NCBI RefSeq assembly: GCF_028747785.1
Contig: NZ_CP118158.1
Span: 2,914,001-2,978,000 of the forward strand
DNA length: 64,000 nt
Direction of reading: 5' to 3'
DNA from: Halosimplex aquaticum
GTDB taxonomy: Archaea > Halobacteriota > Halobacteria > Halobacteriales > Haloarculaceae
Part shown: piece by piece, positions 49,798-58,700 of the stretch
Layout of the letters: every line of letters starts with the position of its first letter
Position numbering within the stretch: position 1 is the first letter of the stretch
The notes under the pieces: generated by a model
What the model was told of the DNA's origin: nothing
Databases searched by the model: none
What the model saw: only the letters and a program-made list of their open reading frames with translations
Position numbers and translations under genes: made by a program

Positions 49798-51138
49798 TCA
49801 CTCGGAGTCGAGGTCGGCGACATCCTCGTCGGGGAACGAGATGAGGTTCTCCCGGCCGATCCGGAGCTTGTCGATCCGGCCGTCGTCGTCCATCGCGGAG
49901 AGCAACTGCGACACCTTCGCGTTCGACCAGCCCGTCTCCTGCACGATGGCGGCCTGTTTCATCCGCCCGCCGTTCCGCTCGATGAGCCGCTCGACGCGCT
50001 CTTCGTCGCTGAGTAACTCCTCGTCGATCTCGTCGTCCTCGGCCGGCTCGTCCGCGTCGTCTGCGGCCGCGCCGGCAGCCGCACCGGCGGCGCCGTCGTC
50101 GGCTCCGCTTCCGTTCTCGGCCGGGGCGCTGCTCCCGCTGGCCGCGTCCACCTCGACGCCGGTGTCGGGGCCAGAGTCGGCTCCGGAGTCGGTCTCGGCG
50201 CTCGACCCGCCGTCGTTCCCACCGGATCCGACGAGCGCGCCGAGTCCGTCGAATCCGTCGTCCTCGCCGCGCATGTAGGCCGCGAGCATCGCGGCGCTCG
50301 CGGCCGCGAGCACGATCAGCACGGCCATGGGGAGCGCGCCCGGCAGCAAGTCCTTGCCCGGGCCGTCCGGTGACGTCCCGGGCCCGGTGCCTGGGCCACC
50401 GTCAGTTGGCGACGCCGTTCCGTTCGGCCTCGCGTCGGTCGGAGTTCGCGTCGCCGTCGGCGCGTCGCCAGAGTAGACGATCCACGGCCCGCGATCGCCG
50501 AAGTTCTGCGGTCCGATCCACCGCGCGACGCCGTTCGAGAGGCTCGACGGGGCGGAACTCGACCCCGTCGGTGCGCTGCTGACGCCGTACCCCTCCGGCG
50601 GAACGATGACGAGCGTCTCCCCCGCCTTGAGCTGGGGGAGCGACAGGCCCGAACTCGTGTTGAACACGTCGTCGACGGCGAGGCGGTCGCCGCTCGTCCG
50701 GCCGAAGTTCGTCCACGTGAACGTGATCCACAGTGCGCCGGTCTCGTTGTGCAGCGCGTGGTGGCGCTCGACGTTCCTGATCTCCATCGAGCGGCCGGTC
50801 GCCTCGCTCGCGTTCGCGGCTGCCTCCCTGAAGGCGTCGATCCCGAGCGGTGACTCGCTCTCGTTGAACTTCTCGACCAGCTCGCGGAAGCCCTGCTCGT
50901 CGCCCTCGCGGACGGGGACCGCGGTCTTCACTCGCCATCGCGCGTCGCCGTTCGCAGCCAAGTCGACTCGCATCTCCAACTCGCCCGGATCGAGCGAGCT
51001 GTTGTGCGGGAGCGCGTTCGCGTCGGCGACCGCGCCGCCGTCCGAGCCCGCCGACACCCCGGCGAGAGCGGCCGCTGGTGCGACCCCCGCCAGGAGGAGG
51101 AGGGCTGTGACGACTGCGACGAACGACCGCGGGGACAT
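49798..51138 (-). CDS. Membrane-anchored winged-helix protein, DUF7345/DUF7343-like (paralogue)
   Basis: The 446-residue protein repeats the layout of the gene at 16150: a signal peptide (MSPRSFVAVVTALLLLAGVA), an exported beta-rich domain with ITFTWTNFGRTSGDRLAVDD, a transmembrane helix (GALPMAVLIVLAAASAAML), a long Ser/Gly/Asp/Ala linker, and a C-terminal winged helix at about 373-446 (SDEERVERLIERNGGRMKQA then NAKVSQLLSAM). It is divergent from the coiled-coil gene at 51283, with a shared 144-bp spacer. A transmembrane sensor-regulator role is inferred. Confidence 0.76.
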   Translation of the reverse strand: MSPRSFVAVVTALLLLAGVAPAAALAGVSAGSDGGAVADANALPHNSSLDPGELEMRVDLAANGDARWRVKTAVPVREGDEQGFRELVEKFNESESPLGIDAFREAAANASEATGRSMEIRNVERHHALHNETGALWITFTWTNFGRTSGDRLAVDDVFNTSSGLSLPQLKAGETLVIVPPEGYGVSSAPTGSSSAPSSLSNGVARWIGPQNFGDRGPWIVYSGDAPTATRTPTDARPNGTASPTDGGPGTGPGTSPDGPGKDLLPGALPMAVLIVLAAASAAMLAAYMRGEDDGFDGLGALVGSGGNDGGSSAETDSGADSGPDTGVEVDAASGSSAPAENGSGADDGAAGAAAGAAADDADEPAEDDEIDEELLSDEERVERLIERNGGRMKQAAIVQETGWSNAKVSQLLSAMDDDGRIDKLRIGRENLISFPDEDVADLDSE

Positions 51139-51282
51139 ATTCCATCCATCCCTGGCCTGGGGGAAAACGCTTTCCATTAAAACGTCTCCGAGGCTTTTGA
51201 AACGTCTGCGCACCTCTCGCTCTCTCGCGCGCTCGTTAAGAGTAGATGGGTTTTTGTAATCGCGGACGAAAGAGACGTGACG

Positions 51283-52617
51283 ATGCCACGGAACCGTCCT
51301 GTCCTCCTCGCGCTTCTCGCTGCAGCCCTCGTGTTGGCGCCGATTACCCACGTCGGCGCCGCCTCGACGATGCCGCCTCCGTCCACGGGTTCGGCCGCGC
51401 CGTCCGTCGGAACGACTGCTTACCCGTCCCCGGATCTCGCGACTGCCCTCTCGTCCACGGTCGACAACGAGAGCCCGCCCGCAACGACCGAGAGCGCCAT
51501 CGTGGGTGCCAGTCTCCGGGGGAACACGTCGAACTACCTCGAAATCCGGGAGGAGGCGGCCGAACGGACAGCCCAGGACCGCGCTTCGCTGAACATCGCC
51601 GGCGCGGTTCAACAGGACGTTACCGCCCTCAGGAGCGAGTACGCGTCGCTTACGTTCGAGCAGCGGTACGAGAACACCACCGGTCGCGAGGCGCGGATGA
51701 ACGTGCTCCGGTCGGAAGTCGACCGGCTCGAACGGCGCGTCCAGCAGCTCGAACTGCGCCGCAACCAGGCTATCGACGAGTACAACAGCGGCGAGATGGA
51801 GACCGCGGCGTTCTATCGAGAACTGGTAGCGATCGACACGGCGGCGCGCGCGATCGAGTCGCAGTTCGCCAGGGTCAGAAAGGCCGCCGGGCTGGGGCTG
51901 CCATCGGATCTCAAGACGAAGATGTACAACCTCGAGGGGGACCTGCTCACGCTGCACGGTCCGGTCCGCCAGCAGATGGCGCAGGCGATGACTGGGGACC
52001 GGGGTCCAGTGCCCGTCTACGCGGTCACGTCCCAAACCGGGATCGTGCTGGCGTCGACTCAGGGGTCGCAGTACTACCGCGAGGCGTACATCGGTGACAA
52101 CCGCGACAAGATCGGTCCCGACCGCTTCGTCACGGAGAGCACTCCGAACGGCGTCAGGGCCGCGGTCAGTCGGATGACCGAACTCTACCCCTGGGTCAGT
52201 AACAACGCCCGCGAGGGTCCAGACGTCGAGACGATCGGGAACACCTCGATCTACTACGTCAAAGTCGGCCACCCCCACGGCTCGCTCGACACGTACCTCG
52301 ACGGACGCACGGAGTCCGTCTTCCGCGAGTTCCAGACCAAGCGACTCAGTGCGCTTCCCACGCGGACGACTACCAACGCCAGCGACGGGGTCGCCCTCCG
52401 CGTCAACCGCACCCACGCCACCGGGCCCATGCACCTCACCGTCACCGACAACGAGACCGGCGAACCGCTCGACGCGACTGTCACGATCAACGGCAACGAG
52501 GTCGGTTCGACCGGCGACGACGGCCGTCTCTGGACGCTGACACCGCACCAGGCCGTCCGGATCAAGATCACCACCCCGGACGGCCGGACCGTCGCCGAGC
52601 GATTCTTCGCCGACTGA
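51283..52617 (+). CDS. Secreted coiled-coil protein, DUF7094-like
   Basis: The 444-residue protein has a signal peptide (PVLLALLAAALVLAPITHVG), a coiled-coil region (VLRSEVDRLERRVQQLELRR), a sensor-like domain, and a C-terminal beta domain with VTDNETGEPLDATVTINGNE, as in Ig-like carboxypeptidase-regulatory folds. Start 51283 lies about 27 nt below a TTTTTGTAA box. It is divergent from the membrane winged-helix protein and partly matches the coiled-coil gene at 14911 (both have an ERRLNQ/ERRVQQ-type segment and Asn/Glu-rich exported parts). Confidence 0.68.
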   Translation: MPRNRPVLLALLAAALVLAPITHVGAASTMPPPSTGSAAPSVGTTAYPSPDLATALSSTVDNESPPATTESAIVGASLRGNTSNYLEIREEAAERTAQDRASLNIAGAVQQDVTALRSEYASLTFEQRYENTTGREARMNVLRSEVDRLERRVQQLELRRNQAIDEYNSGEMETAAFYRELVAIDTAARAIESQFARVRKAAGLGLPSDLKTKMYNLEGDLLTLHGPVRQQMAQAMTGDRGPVPVYAVTSQTGIVLASTQGSQYYREAYIGDNRDKIGPDRFVTESTPNGVRAAVSRMTELYPWVSNNAREGPDVETIGNTSIYYVKVGHPHGSLDTYLDGRTESVFREFQTKRLSALPTRTTTNASDGVALRVNRTHATGPMHLTVTDNETGEPLDATVTINGNEVGSTGDDGRLWTLTPHQAVRIKITTPDGRTVAERFFAD

Positions 52618-52699
52618 CCGGGGCGGTTCTCGGCGCCGCGCCGCTGGCGAGGACACCCGGCCACCGAACTCCGTAGAGATCGCGGTCGCGTATTTGACC

Positions 52700-52759
52700 C
52701 TCTCGTTCACTGTGCTCTCGTTCACTGTGCTCTCGTTCACTGTACTCTCGTTCACTGTA
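52700..52759. repeat. Four tandem 15-bp repeats
   Basis: The unit CTCTCGTTCACTGTG (or ending TGTA) occurs four times in a row, with a degenerate fifth copy (CTCTCGCCACTGTG) to about 52774. It lies between two convergent gene ends. The length is a multiple of three, but no genuine coding frame uses it. It may be a recent slippage product. Confidence 0.9.
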
Positions 52760-52863
52760 CTCTCGCCACTGTGCGCTCTTCAGCGGAGAATCAGCGCCAG
52801 AAACGCTCGCTACGGACGCTCGTAGGTCGTTTCGGTCCGTCGTTACGTCGTGCCCTTCGGTCG

Positions 52864-53481
52864 CTACTCCGGGACCTCTGCGACGGTCGTGATGGCGACT
52901 TCGGGGCTGTACGAGGGCCCCATCGTTACGTGGCGGAACTGCTCGAAACCTGCCTCGCGGAACATGCGGTCGGCCTCGCGCTCGCCGTAGAAGAGCATGA
53001 ACGCGTCGGCGAGCTTCTGGAAGACGGTGTTGGAGGGGTAGTTGGGGCCGACGATGAGGACCTGGCCGCCGGGTTTCGCGATGCGGCGACACTCGGCGAG
53101 GGCCGCGACCGGGTCGGGCCAGTACTCGATCGAGCCCGAGGACCACACCACGTCGAAGGTGTCGTCCTTGAACGGGAGCCGCTCGGCGTCACCGCGGTAG
53201 AACGGGACGGCGCCGCGCTTGCCGAACTTCGCCCACGCCTTCTCCAGCTGGTGGACGCTCTGGTCGAGACCGTGGACGTTCTCGGTGCGTTCGAGCAGGC
53301 CCTCGGTGGCGAACCCGGTGCCGCAGCCCACGTCGAGCACCCGGTCGCCCTCCTCGATGTCCAAGAGGTCGAGCGCCTCCGTCCGCATCTCTTCCGTCCA
53401 GATGAACGGGTTGATCTGGTCGTACACCTTCGAGAGATACTTGTAGAACAGGCGGGCCCGCGTCTTGTCTTGGACGGCCAT
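52864..53481 (-). CDS. SAM methyltransferase, quinone-type
   Basis: The 205-residue enzyme begins MAVQDKTRARLFYKYLSKVY and has VLDVGCGTGFATEGLL, RGDAERLPFKDDTFDVVW and AKPGGQVLIVGPNYPSNTVF. The layout resembles MPBQ/APG1-type and menaquinone methyltransferases. Start 53481 is chosen over 53508 because homologous proteins begin at this point and a TATA-like GAATTATG box is about 27 nt upstream of it, overlapping the alternative ATG. Quinone methylation is a reasonable but unproven role. Confidence 0.72.
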   Translation of the reverse strand: MAVQDKTRARLFYKYLSKVYDQINPFIWTEEMRTEALDLLDIEEGDRVLDVGCGTGFATEGLLERTENVHGLDQSVHQLEKAWAKFGKRGAVPFYRGDAERLPFKDDTFDVVWSSGSIEYWPDPVAALAECRRIAKPGGQVLIVGPNYPSNTVFQKLADAFMLFYGEREADRMFREAGFEQFRHVTMGPSYSPEVAITTVAEVPE

Positions 53482-53687
53482 TGCCGGCCGTTCGTCCCAG
53501 TCGGGCATAATTCCCCTGTTTTCCGACGCTTCGGCGTCGAGCGAACGGCTGGGGGCGGACGGCGGAAGAGAAGCGACGGCCGGGCCGGGGCCGACGAGCG
53601 GGGCTCACTTTCCGTCACCGGGGTCGCGCGTAGCGACGGCGGACGAGCGCGCTCGCGGCGCGTTCGGCCGGCCCACTTCGCAACTAC

Positions 53688-53697
53688 CAAATAGGCC
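53688..53697 (+). promoter_or_regulatory. TATA-like promoter of the ATP synthase operon
   Basis: The sequence CCAAATAGGC about 31 nt before the atpH ATG is the only AT-rich box in the short gap before the operon. It would give an almost leaderless transcript for atpH-atpI and probably the genes beyond. Confidence 0.5.
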
Positions 53698-53724
53698 CTG
53701 AACGGATCTCTCCACGATTAGCAA

Positions 53725-54057
53725 ATGCCAAGGCCAGAGGTTCTCGACCGAGTCAAAGACGCCGAACAGGAGGCGGACGAGATCGTCGCCGAGGCCGAGG
53801 AGGACGCCGAGGAGACGATCGCGGCGGCTCGCGACGAGGCCGACGAGATCCGCGAACAGGCGCGCGAAGACGCCGACGCCGAGGCCGAGGAGCGCCTCGA
53901 AGCGGCGCGCGAAGAGATCGAGGCCGAGCGCGAACGCATCCTCGAAGGGGGAGCCGAGGAGCGTGAGGACCTCGAGGCGCGCGCACAGGAACGAACCGAC
54001 GAGGTAGTCGACTACGTGGTGACACAGTTCGAGGAGGCGGTGCATGCTCAGACCTAA
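53725..54057 (+). CDS. atpH: A-type ATP synthase subunit H
   Basis: The 110-residue protein is one long charged coiled coil (EAEEDAEETIAAARDEADEI and so on), as expected for the peripheral-stalk H subunit that pairs with subunit E. It starts MPRPEVLDRVKDAEQEAD. The atpI start lies 14 nt inside its end, so the two are translationally coupled. First gene of the operon. Confidence 0.88.
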   Translation: MPRPEVLDRVKDAEQEADEIVAEAEEDAEETIAAARDEADEIREQAREDADAEAEERLEAAREEIEAERERILEGGAEEREDLEARAQERTDEVVDYVVTQFEEAVHAQT

Positions 54058-56281
54058 GCGAATGAGCAAGGTGTCCGTGACGGGCGCGAAGTCCGTTATG
54101 GACGACGTCATCGAGGCCGCCTACGACCTGCGCGTGTTGCACCTCAACGACTACGACGGCCACTGGCCGGGCTTCGACAACGGCAACCCGATGGAAGGGG
54201 GCGACGACGCCTCCGAGAAGCTCGTGACCGTCCGATCGCTCAAGAGCATCCTCGGGGTCGAGCCCGAGGACGCCGGTCCGAGCCGGATCGTCACCGACGA
54301 CACCCTCGAGACGGAACTCGAGGAGATCCGGACCGAAGTCAACGAGCTCGACGACCGACGGACCGAGATCGAGGACGAACTCCGCTCGATCGAGGAGCGC
54401 ATCGACGCGCTGGAACCGTTCGCGACGCTCGGCATCGACCTCGACCTGCTCTACGGGTACGACTCGCTGGCGGTCCAGGTCGGCGAGGGCGACCCCGAAA
54501 CGGTCGAACTCGCGCTCGCGAACCTCGACGCCGCGACGCAGGTGTTCGCCGAGGACGGCGTCGTCGCCGCGTTCGCGCACACCGACGAGGACACGCTCCA
54601 GAGCGCGCTCGTCGAGGCCGACTTCTCCGTCCTCGAAGTCCCGGACGGCGAGGGCGACCCCGCGGAGTACCTCGAGGAACTGCGCCACGAGAAACAGTCC
54701 CTGGAGTCGAACCGCTCGACCGTCGAGGGGCAGCTCGAGGACCTGCGCTACGACGTCGCCGGCTTCCTGCTGGCGGCCGAGGAGAAACTCAACATCCGCG
54801 CCCAGAAGGCCGAGGCGCCGCTCGCCTTCGCGACGACCGACAACGCGTTCGTCGCCGAGGGGTGGCTCCCGACCGGGGAAGTCGAGACGTTCGAGCGCGC
54901 GGTCGAGGAGTCCGTCGACGGCCACGTCCACATCGAGGAGCTCGAAACGGCCGCCTACGACCGCCACGGTCACGGCCACACGGAGGCGGAGGCTCCCGAG
55001 ACCGAGACCGCCGGCGGCATCGAACCCGAGCAGGCGGCCGACGGCGAGGCAGACGACGGCGCGGCCGACGCCGAGGAAGCGCCCGCGCCCCAGGAGGCGC
55101 GGACCGACGGCGGGACCGTCTCGATGAACGAGCACGACGACCCGCCGGTCGTCCAGGACAACCCCTCGGTCATCCGGCCGTTCGAACTGCTCACCAGGGC
55201 GGTCGGGCGTCCGAACTACTCCGAGTTCGACCCGACCATCATCCTCTTCCTGACGTTCCCGCTGATGTTCGGCTTCATCATCGGGGACACCGGCTACGGG
55301 CTGATCTACACCGCTATCGGCTACTACATCTACAAGAACTTCGACTCCGACGCCTTCGAGAACCTCGGCGTCATCACCATCGCGGCCGGGATCTCGACGA
55401 CGGTGTTCGGCATCCTCTACGGCGAGATATTCGGGCTGCACCTGGTCGCCGAGCACCTCTGGCACGGCGTGTTCCACATGGACCACGCGCCCATCCAGAA
55501 GGGCCTCTCGCCCGCGTCGAGCTACTGGGCCCGCGCCTGGTTCGTCGTGAGCGTGCTGTTCGGCATCCTGCACCTGAACACGGCGTACACCCTCAACTTC
55601 ATCGAGAACTACTCGCTGCACGGCGCCAAGGAAGCGGTCTTCGAGAGCGGCTCGTGGATCCTGGCGCTGAACGGCCTCTGGCTGTTCATCTTCAGCGACT
55701 GGTTCGAGGGCCCCAAGCCGAACTTCATCTATCAGGTGTTCAACGAGGGCGAGGGCGCCGCGTTCGAACTCGGCTTCGCCGGGTTCCCGACGGAGGTCGG
55801 GATGGTCGGTGCCGCGATGGTGCTGGCCGGGATGGCGCTGCTGGCCTTCGGGCCCGCCGCCCACGAACTCATCGAGATCCACGTCGTGCTGGCCCACGCG
55901 CTCTCGTACCTGCGGATCGCCGCGGTCCTGCTCGCCAAGGCGGGGATGGCCTTCGCGGTCAATCTCCTGTTCTTCGGCGCCTACGAGACCCACGGCGAGT
56001 ACCACTACATGCTCGCCCACGGGCCGGAGTACGTCCTCGAACACCACGAGGAGGCGTCGATCATCTTCGGCGGGATGGCTCACGGCAGTCCGGCGATGCT
56101 GGTGTTCGGCATCCTCGTGCTCATCGTCGGCCACCTCGTCGTGCTCATCCTCGGGGTCACCTCCTCGGGCATCCAGTCCATCCGCCTGGAGTTCTTCGAG
56201 TTCTTCGAGAAGTTCTACGACGGCGACGGCAAGACCTACTCGCCGTTCGGCCGCGAGCGCGTGTTCACTCGCGACCAGTAA
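54044..56281 (+). CDS. atpI: A-type ATP synthase subunit I (a subunit)
   Basis: The 745-residue protein has a cytoplasmic half of about 380 residues with coiled-coil segments (ELDDRRTEIEDELRSIEERI) and a membrane half with about seven helices. The latter includes FGFIIGDTGYGLIYTAIGYY and LAHALSYLRIAAVLLAKAGM, where an arginine in SYLRIA is the conserved residue facing the rotor. An acidic Ala/Glu insert of about 40 residues lies just before the membrane part. Start 54044 matches haloarchaeal relatives (MLRPKRMSKVSVTG); the ATG at 54062 is an alternative. Confidence 0.93.
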   Translation: MLRPKRMSKVSVTGAKSVMDDVIEAAYDLRVLHLNDYDGHWPGFDNGNPMEGGDDASEKLVTVRSLKSILGVEPEDAGPSRIVTDDTLETELEEIRTEVNELDDRRTEIEDELRSIEERIDALEPFATLGIDLDLLYGYDSLAVQVGEGDPETVELALANLDAATQVFAEDGVVAAFAHTDEDTLQSALVEADFSVLEVPDGEGDPAEYLEELRHEKQSLESNRSTVEGQLEDLRYDVAGFLLAAEEKLNIRAQKAEAPLAFATTDNAFVAEGWLPTGEVETFERAVEESVDGHVHIEELETAAYDRHGHGHTEAEAPETETAGGIEPEQAADGEADDGAADAEEAPAPQEARTDGGTVSMNEHDDPPVVQDNPSVIRPFELLTRAVGRPNYSEFDPTIILFLTFPLMFGFIIGDTGYGLIYTAIGYYIYKNFDSDAFENLGVITIAAGISTTVFGILYGEIFGLHLVAEHLWHGVFHMDHAPIQKGLSPASSYWARAWFVVSVLFGILHLNTAYTLNFIENYSLHGAKEAVFESGSWILALNGLWLFIFSDWFEGPKPNFIYQVFNEGEGAAFELGFAGFPTEVGMVGAAMVLAGMALLAFGPAAHELIEIHVVLAHALSYLRIAAVLLAKAGMAFAVNLLFFGAYETHGEYHYMLAHGPEYVLEHHEEASIIFGGMAHGSPAMLVFGILVLIVGHLVVLILGVTSSGIQSIRLEFFEFFEKFYDGDGKTYSPFGRERVFTRDQ

Positions 56282-56396
56282 CGCGCGCCGACTCTCCCGT
56301 TTCGCCGCGGTTTCTGCCACGTTCGTTGGGGCCGGATCCCCGCTCGTCAGCGGTGAGAATTGTCTGGACTCGGAATGTCTATCGACGTATTTGAGA

Positions 56397-56407
56397 ACCT
56401 TTATGAA
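56397..56407 (+). promoter_or_regulatory. Possible internal promoter before atpK
   Basis: In the 183-bp gap between atpI and atpK there are AT-rich boxes, ACCTTTATGAA near 56397-56407 and GAGTATACAA near 56417-56426. The second is about 44 nt and the first about 63 nt before the atpK ATG. This is the widest gap in the operon and is much less GC-rich than its surroundings. A separate promoter would fit the high copy number of the rotor subunit. Confidence 0.4.
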
Positions 56408-56464
56408 CTGGATAGAGTATACAACACCTGTACGGAAACCAAATCCGCGAGTTCGATCACAACT

Positions 56465-56719
56465 ATGATGGACACCACCATTCAGATGGCGGAAGTTGCA
56501 CTGCAGCAGGGCGGTCCGGCACTTAACAACCAGGGCGCAGCGGCCATCGCGGTCGGTCTCGGGGCTCTCGCGACGGGCTACGCACAGCGCGGCATCGGGT
56601 CCGCCGCCGTCGGCGCCGTCGCGGAGGACGATGACATGTTCGTTCCGGCGCTGATCTTCACAGCGCTGCCGGAGACACTGATCATCATCGCCTTCGTGAC
56701 GATCTTCATCGCGAACTAA
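56465..56719 (+). CDS. atpK: A-type ATP synthase subunit K (c-ring proteolipid)
   Basis: The 84-residue protein has two transmembrane helices. The first includes GAAAIAVGLGALATGYAQRG and the second contains LPETLIIIAFVTIFI, where the glutamate is the ion-binding residue of the c ring. The loop IGSAAVGAVAEDDD faces the cytoplasm. The start codon is ATG 56465 or 56468 (MM pair). It has its own possible promoter and the widest upstream gap in the operon. Confidence 0.93.
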   Translation: MMDTTIQMAEVALQQGGPALNNQGAAAIAVGLGALATGYAQRGIGSAAVGAVAEDDDMFVPALIFTALPETLIIIAFVTIFIAN

Positions 56720-56742
56720 CACTCCTCCCCCTTTCACTACAC

Positions 56743-57324
56743 ATGAGCCTCGATACTGTCGTAGAGGACATTCGAGACGAGGCCCGCGCGCGTGCGGACG
56801 AGATTCGGGCCGACGCCGAGGCACAGGCGGAGGAGATCACCGAGGAGGCCGAGGCCGAGGCCGAAGCGATCCGCGAGGAGCGCCAGCGGGAGGTCGAGGC
56901 CACCATCGAGCAGGAGCGCGAACAGAAGCTCTCGAGCGCGAAACTCGAAGCCAAGCAGGCGCGGCTGGAAGCGCGCCGCGACGTCCTCCAGGACGTCCGC
57001 GACGCCGTCGAGGACGAGCTCGCCTCCCTCGAAGGAGAGCGCCGCGAGGACCTGACCCGCACGCTGCTCGAGGCGGCGAGCACCGAGTTCGACGAGGACG
57101 ACGACGTGAGCGTCTACGGTCGCGCCGACGACGCGGCGCTGCTGGAGGACCTCGCCGAGGAGTTCGGCTACGAGCACGCCGGCGAGCGCGACTGCCTCGG
57201 CGGCGTCGTCGTCGAGAGCGAGACCTCCCGCGTCCGGGTCAACAACACGTTCGACTCGCTGCTCGAAGACGTCTGGGAGGACAACCTCCGGGAGATCAGC
57301 GACCGGCTGTTCGAAGCACAATGA
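56743..57324 (+). CDS. atpE: A-type ATP synthase subunit E
   Basis: The 193-residue peripheral-stalk protein has a long N-terminal helix rich in Glu and Arg (ARADEIRADAEAQAEEITEE) and a compact C-terminal domain with GGVVVESETSRVRVNNTFDS. It overlaps atpC by 4 nt (ATGA). The C-terminal motif is characteristic of the V/A-type E subunit that binds the catalytic head. Confidence 0.94.
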   Translation: MSLDTVVEDIRDEARARADEIRADAEAQAEEITEEAEAEAEAIREERQREVEATIEQEREQKLSSAKLEAKQARLEARRDVLQDVRDAVEDELASLEGERREDLTRTLLEAASTEFDEDDDVSVYGRADDAALLEDLAEEFGYEHAGERDCLGGVVVESETSRVRVNNTFDSLLEDVWEDNLREISDRLFEAQ

Positions 57325-58379
57325 GTGCCTCCGAATACGAGACCAGCAACTACGAGTACGTCAACGCCCGGGTCCGGTCCCGGCGGGCGTCGCTGTTCGA
57401 CGACGACGACTACCGGAAGCTGGTCCGGATGGGGCCCGGCGAGATCGCCCGGTTCATGGAGGAGTCGGAGTACGAGGAGGAGATGAACCGCCTCGGCTCG
57501 CGACACTCCGGCGTCGACCTCATCGAGTACGCCCTGAACCAGAACCTGGCGAACCACTTCGAGGACCTGCTCCGCTGGTGCGAGGGGCGGCTGTACGACT
57601 ACGTCGCCCGCTACCTGCGGAAGTTCGACGCCTGGAACGTCAAGACGGTCCTCCGCGGCGTCTACTCGGACGCCAGTGCCGGGGACGTCGAGGACGACCT
57701 CATCCGCGCCGGGGAGTTCTCCGAGCCGCTGCTCGAATCGCTCGTCGCGGCCGAATCCGTCGAGGACGTCGTCGCCGCGCTCGACGGGACGATATTCGGC
57801 GAGCCGCTCGTCGCCGCGATGGAGGACTACGAGGAGACGGACCTGCTCGTCCCGCTCGAGAACGCGGTCGACCGGACGTTCTACGAGATGCTCATCGAGG
57901 GGCTGCCGTCGAACCCCAACCGGCCGACCGAGCTGTACGTCGAGTTCCTGCGGGCGGAGATCGACTTCCGGAACCTCCGGAACGCGCTCCGGCTGGCCCG
58001 GACGGACACCGACATGGACCCGGCGGAGTACTTCATCGAGGGCGGGCGGCTGTTCGACGCCGCCGAGCTCCGACAGCTGGTCGACGACGAGGCGCTGCTC
58101 GTCGAGCGGATCCGCGAGAGCACCTACGGCGACGACCTCTCGGACGCGCTGCGCGTCCTCGACGAGGCGGCGAGCCTCATCGAGTTCGAGCACGCGCTCG
58201 ACGCGGCGCTGCTGGAGTACGCCGACACCCTTTCAAATCGCTATCCCCTATCCGTGTGTCCGGTGCTCTCGTTCGTCCTCGCGAAGGAGCGCGAGGTCGA
58301 CAACGTCAGGGCGATCGCCCGCGGCCGCGAAGCGGGCCTGAGCCCGGACCAGATCGAAGAGGAGCTGGTGACAATATGA
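57321..58379 (+). CDS. atpC: A-type ATP synthase subunit C
   Basis: The 352-residue protein is the C/d-type central-stalk cap linking the rotor to the c ring. It is all helical and contains NYEYVNARVRSRRASLFDDD and ELYVEFLRAEIDFRNLRNAL. It overlaps both neighbours by 4 nt (ATGA at each end). No sign of truncation. Confidence 0.92.
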   Translation: MSASEYETSNYEYVNARVRSRRASLFDDDDYRKLVRMGPGEIARFMEESEYEEEMNRLGSRHSGVDLIEYALNQNLANHFEDLLRWCEGRLYDYVARYLRKFDAWNVKTVLRGVYSDASAGDVEDDLIRAGEFSEPLLESLVAAESVEDVVAALDGTIFGEPLVAAMEDYEETDLLVPLENAVDRTFYEMLIEGLPSNPNRPTELYVEFLRAEIDFRNLRNALRLARTDTDMDPAEYFIEGGRLFDAAELRQLVDDEALLVERIRESTYGDDLSDALRVLDEAASLIEFEHALDAALLEYADTLSNRYPLSVCPVLSFVLAKEREVDNVRAIARGREAGLSPDQIEEELVTI

Positions 58380-58699
58380 GCCAGGAGATCGGCGTCGTCG
58401 GGAGCCCCGACTTCACGACGGGTTTCCGACTGGCGGGCGTCCGGCGGTTCGCCGACGTCCGCGACGACGACCCAGACGAACAGTTCGACGAGGCGGTCCG
58501 GGAGATGCTGGACGACGACGACGTGGGCATCCTCGTGATGCACGACGACGACCTGGAGCGACTCTCCCGCGGCGTTCGGTCCGACGTCGAGACGAGCGTG
58601 GAGCCGGTGCTGGTCACCCTCGGTGGCGGCGCGGGCTCCAGCGGACTCCGCGAGCAGATCAAACGCGCCATCGGCATCGACCTGATGGAGGAAGACTAA
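58376..58699 (+). CDS. atpF: A-type ATP synthase subunit F
   Basis: The 107-residue central-stalk protein has the Rossmann-like F-subunit fold, with [20 protein letters not shown] at the N-terminus and [17 protein letters not shown] in the middle. It overlaps atpC by 4 nt and is 1 nt before atpA. Confidence 0.93.
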   Translation: MSQEIGVVGSPDFTTGFRLAGVRRFADVRDDDPDEQFDEAVREMLDDDDVGILVMHDDDLERLSRGVRSDVETSVEPVLVTLGGGAGSSGLREQIKRAIGIDLMEED

Positions 58700-58700
58700 C

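Noticed and set aside
49798-52755. 985-codon form of the winged-helix protein
   Set aside because: The extension runs antisense to the coiled-coil gene and through the 15-bp tandem repeats; the signal peptide begins at 51138.
53753-56824. 1023-codon minus-strand frame across atpH-atpE
   Set aside because: It is antisense to well-identified ATP synthase genes and lacks any recognisable domain.
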